From positions 1-9,479 of the forward strand of contig JANKMV010000020.1 in assembly GCA_024650095.1 (NCBI GenBank): a DNA stretch of 9,479 bases. The letters run 5' to 3'. Positions 5,841 to 9,479 of this stretch are shown here, in pieces. The stretch is from Bacillota bacterium. Its GTDB lineage: Bacteria > Bacillota > Dethiobacteria > Dethiobacterales > Dethiobacteraceae. A model generated the notes under the pieces. It was not told the origin of the DNA. It made no database searches and saw only the letters and a list, made by a program, of their open reading frames with translations. Numbering within the stretch: position 1 is the stretch's first letter; the number at the start of each line of letters is the position of its first letter. The translations under genes were made by a program, and so were the position numbers.

Positions 5841-8003
5841 TTAAACCTGAACATGAGTATAAGTAGCTGTTTTGCAGGTGAGGGAGATACGTTTTTTTTG
5901 GGTATCGACGGCAAGGACCCTTACTTCCACCACATCTCCCACCTTTACCACGTCTAGTGGGTGACGCACAAATTGATCGGAGAGTTGAGAAATGTGGACA
6001 AGGCCATCTTGGTGAACACCGATATCTACGAAAGCACCAAAATCCACCACGTTGCGCACAACGCCAGTTAAGGTCATACCTTCATGTAGATCCTCAAGAT
6101 GCAAGACACCCTTTTTAAAGATTGGTTGGGGTGCATCTTCGCGTGGATCTCGACCGGGCTTTTTAAACTCAGCAACTATATCACGCAGAGTGAGCTCACC
6201 CACAGTCAGTTGCCGCGCAGTTTCTTTAATATCAATATCAGGTATAGCTTGTGGGTTACCAAGATCCGCTTGGGAAAGCTCCATCCGGGCAAGAAGCTGC
6301 TTGGCCACATCATAAGACTCTGGATGCACAGCGCTACGGTCGAGATAATTGTCCGCGTCCGGCAGTCGTAAGAAGCCAGCACATTGCTTATAAGACGCAG
6401 GTCCTAGCTTAGGCACTTTTTTCAAGTCGCTTCGTGTCTTGAAAATGCCATGTTCTTCTCTATAGGAGACAATGTTGGTTGCAATGGCCTTATTAACGCC
6501 TGCTACCCGCTCTAAGAGCGCAGCAGATGCAGTGGTAAGGTCTACGCCTACCTGGTTCACTGCGTCTTCTACTACGCCATCTAGCACCTCTAAAAGCCGT
6601 TTCTGGTTAACATCATGCTGATACTGACCAATACCAATGGAGCGCGGTTCAATTTTTACCAATTCAGCCAAAGTATCTTGTACGCGACGAGCAATGGAAA
6701 CTGCACTCCGTTCTGCTACGTCAAGCGTGGGAAACTCTGCTTGACCCAACTTCGAGGCGGAATAAACACTGGCACCCGCTTCATTAACCACTGTATATTC
6801 AATATTACGATCAAGTTCAGCGATAATATCAGTAATGAAAGCTTCACTTTCACGTCCCCCCGTGCCATTACCAATGGCTACTAAATTTAAATCGTGTTTC
6901 TGTAGTAGTCTTTTAACGACTGTCGCAGATGCTTCTTTTTTATTGTGTGGAGGCGTAGGATAGATGACCGCTGTTTCCAATAGCCTACCCGTTTCTTCAA
7001 TGCAAGCTAACTTACAACCAGTGCGATAACCCGGGTCAAAACCCAGAATTCGTTTACCCTTTACCGGTGGCGTTAATAGTAGGCCGCGTAAATTGGCTTT
7101 AAAGATTTTTAGCGCTTGCTCTTCCGCTTGTAATGTCAATTCAGCACGAACTTCTCGCTCTAGCGAAGGGAATAATAGACGTTTCCAGCTATCCTTCACT
7201 GCGGCCGTCAGTTGCTGCTCTGTTTCTGCTGACGTATTGGGAGGCAGGTAGTGCTTGGCTAACACATAAAGTGCAGTTTCCTCAGGAAATTCTATCTTTA
7301 TTGAAAGAACTTTTTCTTTCTCCCCACGGTTCATGGCCAACACGCGATGTGGTTGCACTTTGCGTAGGGGTTCACTAAACTCATAGTACATTTCAAAGGC
7401 ACTTTCTTCTCCACTTTTTGTTGCTTTGCTAACTATGAGTGCACGCTCAAACAGTAATTTTCGCACCTCTTGGCGAGCTTTGGGCTCATCTGCCACAATC
7501 TCCGCAATAATATCGCGTGCGCCGGCTAACGCCTCTTCTACTGTATATAGTTCGTACTCTGGGTTGAGATATTGTTCGGCCTCTTCAAGAGGGTTCGCCG
7601 TGCCTGCGAGTAAAAACTGAGCCAGCTGTGCCAACCCCTTTTCCCTGGCGATGATGGCACGAGTTCTTCTTTTGGGTCGATGGGGACGATAGATATCTTC
7701 CAACTCAGTGGCAGTGACGGCCTCAGCGACGGCTTTTTGTAACTCTGGTGTAAGCACATCTTGTTCTGTTAGATGCCGAATTATATCTTCCCTGCTTTTT
7801 TCCAAGTTGCGATACAAACGCAGTTTTTCTTCTAATACTCGTAGCTCCTCATCAGTCATGCCCTCGGTAACTTCCTTACGATAACGGGCAATAAAGGGAA
7901 CTGTGTTTCCTTCATCCAATAGAGCAACCGCACGGTTAATGCGTTGAGCGTTAATGGCTAAATCTTTCGCTATTCTGCTAATAATGCGCTCTTCTTTTTG
8001 CAA
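5841..8003 (-). CDS. tex: Tex family nucleic-acid-binding protein (transcription accessory factor)
   Basis: Tex is a cytoplasmic protein that binds nucleic acid and is associated with transcription in several bacteria. The 720-residue length is usual for Gram-positive members. Visible parts are a helical N-terminal region (1 to about 300) with VPFIARYRKEVTEGM at 35-49; a YqgF/RNase H-like domain from about 316, with ILGFDPGYRTGCKLA at 319-333 and GNGTGGRESE near 378-387; helix-hairpin-helix motifs at about 500-560, with KVPKLGPASYKQCAGFLR; and an S1 RNA-binding domain at about 641-711, with GVVRNVVDFGAFVDIGVHQD. The start is TTG at 8003, preceded by AGGAGGT. Two tandem structured repeats lie immediately upstream, and no promoter is visible between them and the upstream terminator. 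Its mRNA leader is therefore unusual. Confidence 0.97.
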   Translation of the reverse strand: MQKEERIISRIAKDLAINAQRINRAVALLDEGNTVPFIARYRKEVTEGMTDEELRVLEEKLRLYRNLEKSREDIIRHLTEQDVLTPELQKAVAEAVTATELEDIYRPHRPKRRTRAIIAREKGLAQLAQFLLAGTANPLEEAEQYLNPEYELYTVEEALAGARDIIAEIVADEPKARQEVRKLLFERALIVSKATKSGEESAFEMYYEFSEPLRKVQPHRVLAMNRGEKEKVLSIKIEFPEETALYVLAKHYLPPNTSAETEQQLTAAVKDSWKRLLFPSLEREVRAELTLQAEEQALKIFKANLRGLLLTPPVKGKRILGFDPGYRTGCKLACIEETGRLLETAVIYPTPPHNKKEASATVVKRLLQKHDLNLVAIGNGTGGRESEAFITDIIAELDRNIEYTVVNEAGASVYSASKLGQAEFPTLDVAERSAVSIARRVQDTLAELVKIEPRSIGIGQYQHDVNQKRLLEVLDGVVEDAVNQVGVDLTTASAALLERVAGVNKAIATNIVSYREEHGIFKTRSDLKKVPKLGPASYKQCAGFLRLPDADNYLDRSAVHPESYDVAKQLLARMELSQADLGNPQAIPDIDIKETARQLTVGELTLRDIVAEFKKPGRDPREDAPQPIFKKGVLHLEDLHEGMTLTGVVRNVVDFGAFVDIGVHQDGLVHISQLSDQFVRHPLDVVKVGDVVEVRVLAVDTQKKRISLTCKTATYTHVQV

Positions 8004-8034
8004 AGTTAAACCTCCTGTCTCTTACCGCAACTTT
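8002..8034 (-). promoter_or_regulatory. tex: Possible hairpin covering the tex translation start
   Basis: On the minus strand AAAGTT (8034-8029) can pair with AACTTT (8007-8002), a 6-bp stem. The 21-base loop holds the tex ribosome binding site AGGAGG (8016-8011), and the 3' arm overlaps the TTG start codon. It occupies the place taken by the GAAA...TTTC hairpin in the neighbouring repeat copies. The stem is short and AT-rich, so this is suggestive only. Confidence 0.4.
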
Positions 8035-8037
8035 CAG

Positions 8038-8093
8038 TACTGGTTACATTAGCTACTTGCTAGTTGCAAGTGATATATCTTCTACCAGTGCAA
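8038..8093 (-). repeat. Structured repeat, copy 3 (tex-proximal)
   Basis: On the minus strand it begins TTGCACTGGTAG and ends GTAACCAGTA, with the outer stem ACTGGT/ACCAGT and the inner hairpin ACTTGC-AACTA-GCAAGT. It is the downstream unit of a tandem pair with a 96-base period. Plus-strand positions 8021-8053 and 8117-8149 are identical over 33 bases. Confidence 0.8.
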
Positions 8094-8131
8094 GAAAGTT
8101 GCGCTCATTCGATTTCCTTACCGCAACTTTC
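8094..8131 (-). repeat. Hairpin between repeat copies 4 and 3
   Basis: GAAAGTTGCG and CGCAACTTTC form a perfect 10-bp stem. The 18-base loop on the minus strand contains GGAAATCGAAT. The same layout with a different stem sequence occurs beside copy 2. Confidence 0.75.
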
Positions 8132-8133
8132 AG

Positions 8134-8189
8134 TACTGGTTACATTAGCCGCTTGCTAATTGCAAGCGATATGTTTCCTACCAGTGCAA
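8134..8189 (-). repeat. Structured repeat, copy 4 (tex-distal)
   Basis: It has the same outer stem ACTGGT/ACCAGT as copy 3. Its inner hairpin is CGCTTGC/GCAAGCG, where copy 3 has the A-T version of one pair. Both arms changed together, which supports a conserved base pair. The left end on the minus strand joins the T-tract of the terminator at 8188-8222. Confidence 0.8.
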
Positions 8190-8222
8190 AAAAGCAGGCC
8201 AATCCGGTAAACCGGTTAGCCT
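8188..8222 (-). terminator. Intrinsic terminator overlapping the stop codon of the ArfA-like gene
   Basis: The minus-strand stem GGCTAACCGG with CCGGATTGGCC (one bulge, 4-base loop) is followed by TGC and six T residues. The TAA stop codon of the ArfA-like gene is inside the 5' arm. The T-tract joins the start of repeat copy 4. Confidence 0.8.
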
Positions 8223-8377
8223 TCATTTTGTTGATATTTATGTTTTTGTTTACGTTTGTAGCTACCTTTTCCCTTTTGGGGAAGAATGATTTTTTGTGAT
8301 GTATCCATCGAGATAAGCACGCGACTGGATTTCATTACAGCAAGTAACGGTTTTTTCTTGATCGTCATCTTTTTCAT
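8216..8377 (-). CDS. ArfA-like alternative ribosome-rescue factor, 53 residues
   Basis: This small gene was read directly from the bases. It has an ATG start with AAGGAG about 6 bases upstream. The product is 53 residues and strongly basic. Residues 35-46, KGKGSYKRKQKH, match the conserved core of E. coli ArfA (KGKGSYMRKGKH, from memory) at nearly the same distance from the N-terminus. ArfA enters ribosomes stalled on mRNA lacking a stop codon; its basic tail lies in the empty mRNA channel and it recruits release factor RF2. The upstream part (LLAVMKSSRVLISMD) matches less well. The length equals the truncated active form of E. coli ArfA, and the stop codon lies within an intrinsic terminator. 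It follows the flavin reductase gene by 63 bases. Bacillus BrfA is a functional analogue. The motif match is good; function is inferred. Confidence 0.7.
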   Translation of the reverse strand: MKKMTIKKKPLLAVMKSSRVLISMDTSQKIILPQKGKGSYKRKQKHKYQQNEG

Positions 8378-8440
8378 GGGCTCTCCTTACAGACCACCAC
8401 AAATTCAACCCTGAAGGGAACAAGACATCGGCTTAGTATG

Positions 8441-8995
8441 TTATGACTTTTTACGTGTATGTAACGCTTCCCCTAAGCCATAATAGGTGCCGTCTCCGGG
8501 TACATAGGTGATGGGGTTGATTTTCTTAGTGATGGGCAAATGATTATGATCTAAACAATCGACGTCCACCTTCACATCTACAATTTCGCCGATAAAAATT
8601 GTGTGCAGGCCAAGATCCTCTGATTTAATGAGTTTGCACTCAAGTACAACGGGAAACTCTTTTACATAAGGGGCATCAACTAGGTCACTGTGTACTGGAG
8701 TTAAGCCCGTTTCAGCAAATTTATCTGTGTCACGCCCGGATGATTTTCCCGCAAAATCTAATTGCTTTAGATATTGCTGTGACGGAATATTAACCGTAAA
8801 CGCCTGCTTGGCCACTAAGCTATTATATGTATACGTTGCCTTACGCACTGATACGGAAATACTAGCTGGACTACCGTTTACCACACCGGTCCAAGCTACC
8901 ACCATAATATTAGGTTTGTCTTGGGCATCATACGTCCCCACAGCAACGGCGGGACAGGGATACATAAATGTTTTTGCACCAACAGATTCTTTCAT
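8441..8995 (-). CDS. Flavin reductase family FMN-binding protein
   Basis: This 184-residue cytoplasmic protein has the split-barrel fold of the flavin reductase / FMN-binding family. Signs are CPAVAVGTYDAQDKPNIM near the N-terminus, a following SISVSVRKATYTYNSL strand-helix segment, FTVNIPS, and a FIGEIVDVKVD strand near the C-terminus. Members bind FMN and reduce flavins or other acceptors with NAD(P)H; the substrate here is not predictable. The chosen ATG at 8995 has GGAGGCG about 7 bases upstream. An ATG five codons earlier overlaps that site and is unlikely to be used. It starts about 50 bases after the AlkD-type gene and may be cotranscribed with it. Confidence 0.88.
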   Translation of the reverse strand: MKESVGAKTFMYPCPAVAVGTYDAQDKPNIMVVAWTGVVNGSPASISVSVRKATYTYNSLVAKQAFTVNIPSQQYLKQLDFAGKSSGRDTDKFAETGLTPVHSDLVDAPYVKEFPVVLECKLIKSEDLGLHTIFIGEIVDVKVDVDCLDHNHLPITKKINPITYVPGDGTYYGLGEALHTRKKS

Positions 8996-9046
8996 CAAAA
9001 TCGCCTCCATTTTTATTTTCCGTCTTGTTACATGCTCGTTTCCTTA

Positions 9047-9479
9047 TTATAGCATTCCTTTCAGGAACTGTTGCCGCAGCTCGGGGGGAAACTTTTCAAT
9101 GGCATAACGCAACATTGTGCGTGGCATCCGCTGATAATATTCAAGCAAGAAATCATACTCTAGTTGAAAATCACGCTTACCCACTTCTCGTAACATCCAG
9201 CCAACTGCTTTATGTATTAAATCATGAGGATGGGTCATCAAGATTTCCGCCAATTTTAGAGTATCACTGAAAAAACCATTTTTTATAAAATGAAAAGTTG
9301 CAATGATGGCAATTCGTTGCTCCCACAGATTATCAGAACGTGCGAGCATATACAAAGTGTCTTTTTCCTTGTTCATCAGATATGCACCTAGTATTTTATC
9401 TGCCGACGAATCAACCAAATCCCAGTTATTCACATACGCGGTGTTACGCAAGTATAAGGTGACAATCTCTTCTTGCGCT
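9047..9479 (-). CDS. AlkD-type DNA alkylation repair protein, partial (N-terminus beyond the window)
   Basis: This is the C-terminal part of a HEAT-like-repeat DNA glycosylase that removes alkylated bases. The frame stays open to the right edge, adding AQEEIVTLYLRNTAYVNNW-type sequence before the first internal start codon, so the gene is cut by the window and not truncated. Family members are usually about 230 residues, of which about 143 are seen. From memory, B. cereus AlkD uses Trp109, Asp113, Arg148 and Trp187. The equivalents are visible: Trp and Asp in NNWDLVD, Arg in LWEQRIAII, and Trp in HKAVGWMLREVGKRD. The W-to-D spacing (4) and R-to-W spacing (39) agree. The end carries the family motif MPRTMLRYAIEKFP. 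Confidence 0.92.
   Translation of the reverse strand, partial: AQEEIVTLYLRNTAYVNNWDLVDSSADKILGAYLMNKEKDTLYMLARSDNLWEQRIAIIATFHFIKNGFFSDTLKLAEILMTHPHDLIHKAVGWMLREVGKRDFQLEYDFLLEYYQRMPRTMLRYAIEKFPPELRQQFLKGML

Noticed and set aside
1930..8189. Structured repeats as integron attC sites
   Set aside because: The arms do not carry the GTTRRRY and RYYYAAC core pairs in the right arrangement, and the neighbouring genes are ordinary operon genes without an integrase.
1930..8189. Structured repeats as a known riboswitch or T-box
   Set aside because: I could not match conserved cores of the T-box, c-di-GMP, THF, fluoride or guanidine classes, and the nearby genes do not suggest any of these ligands. 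A covariance search would be decisive.
8021..8212. Tandem 96-base repeats as a CRISPR array
   Set aside because: There are only two units, the similarity extends through most of each unit with no unique spacers, and no cas genes are near.
8057..8299. Plus-strand open frame of 80 codons
   Set aside because: It runs across the two repeat copies and antisense through the ArfA-like gene. Its internal repetition comes from the 96-base repeats, and it has no ribosome binding site.

Overview
The window looks like chromosomal DNA from a Gram-positive Bacillota, probably Clostridia or a related class. This is inferred from strong AAGGAGG-type ribosome binding sites, frequent TTG and GTG starts, mid-range GC, a DUF4015-type lipoprotein, an FtsEX locus followed by a PcsB/CwlO-like coiled-coil protein, and Tex without a Proteobacterial context. 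The species cannot be named from the sequence. Every supported gene lies on the minus strand, so the window reads from right to left.

Layout in transcription order: the C-terminal part of an AlkD-type DNA glycosylase that runs off the right edge; a flavin reductase-like FMN protein; a 53-residue ORF carrying the signature of the ribosome-rescue factor ArfA and ending inside its own intrinsic terminator; two tandem copies of a structured repeat; the nucleic-acid-binding protein Tex; a third repeat copy; ftsE and ftsX, overlapping by 11 bases; a secreted coiled-coil protein fused to a DUF3048 (YerB-type) domain; about 370 bases without a gene; a 49-residue CxxC protein with its own promoter and terminator; a fourth repeat copy; and a DUF4015 glycoside-hydrolase-like lipoprotein. 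The 49-residue and 53-residue genes are short and were read directly from the bases.

How the genes fit together: ftsE, ftsX and the coiled-coil gene form a compact operon. FtsEX is an ABC-type system that controls a periplasmic or extracellular coiled-coil partner, which normally carries or activates a peptidoglycan hydrolase. Here the coiled coil is retained, but the usual M23, CHAP or NlpC/P60 domain is replaced by DUF3048. That points to a cell-wall role for DUF3048. The lipoprotein at the left edge may also act at the envelope.

The most unusual non-coding signal is a family of four elements with a TGGTA...TAACCA outer stem and an inner hairpin. They lie at the tex, ftsE and left-edge intergenic regions. 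Paired base changes preserve the stems, and a U-G wobble favours the minus (coding) strand as the RNA strand. Three copies begin exactly where a hairpin terminator of the preceding gene ends. They could be an uncharacterised cis-acting RNA, or a mobile palindromic repeat that targets terminators.
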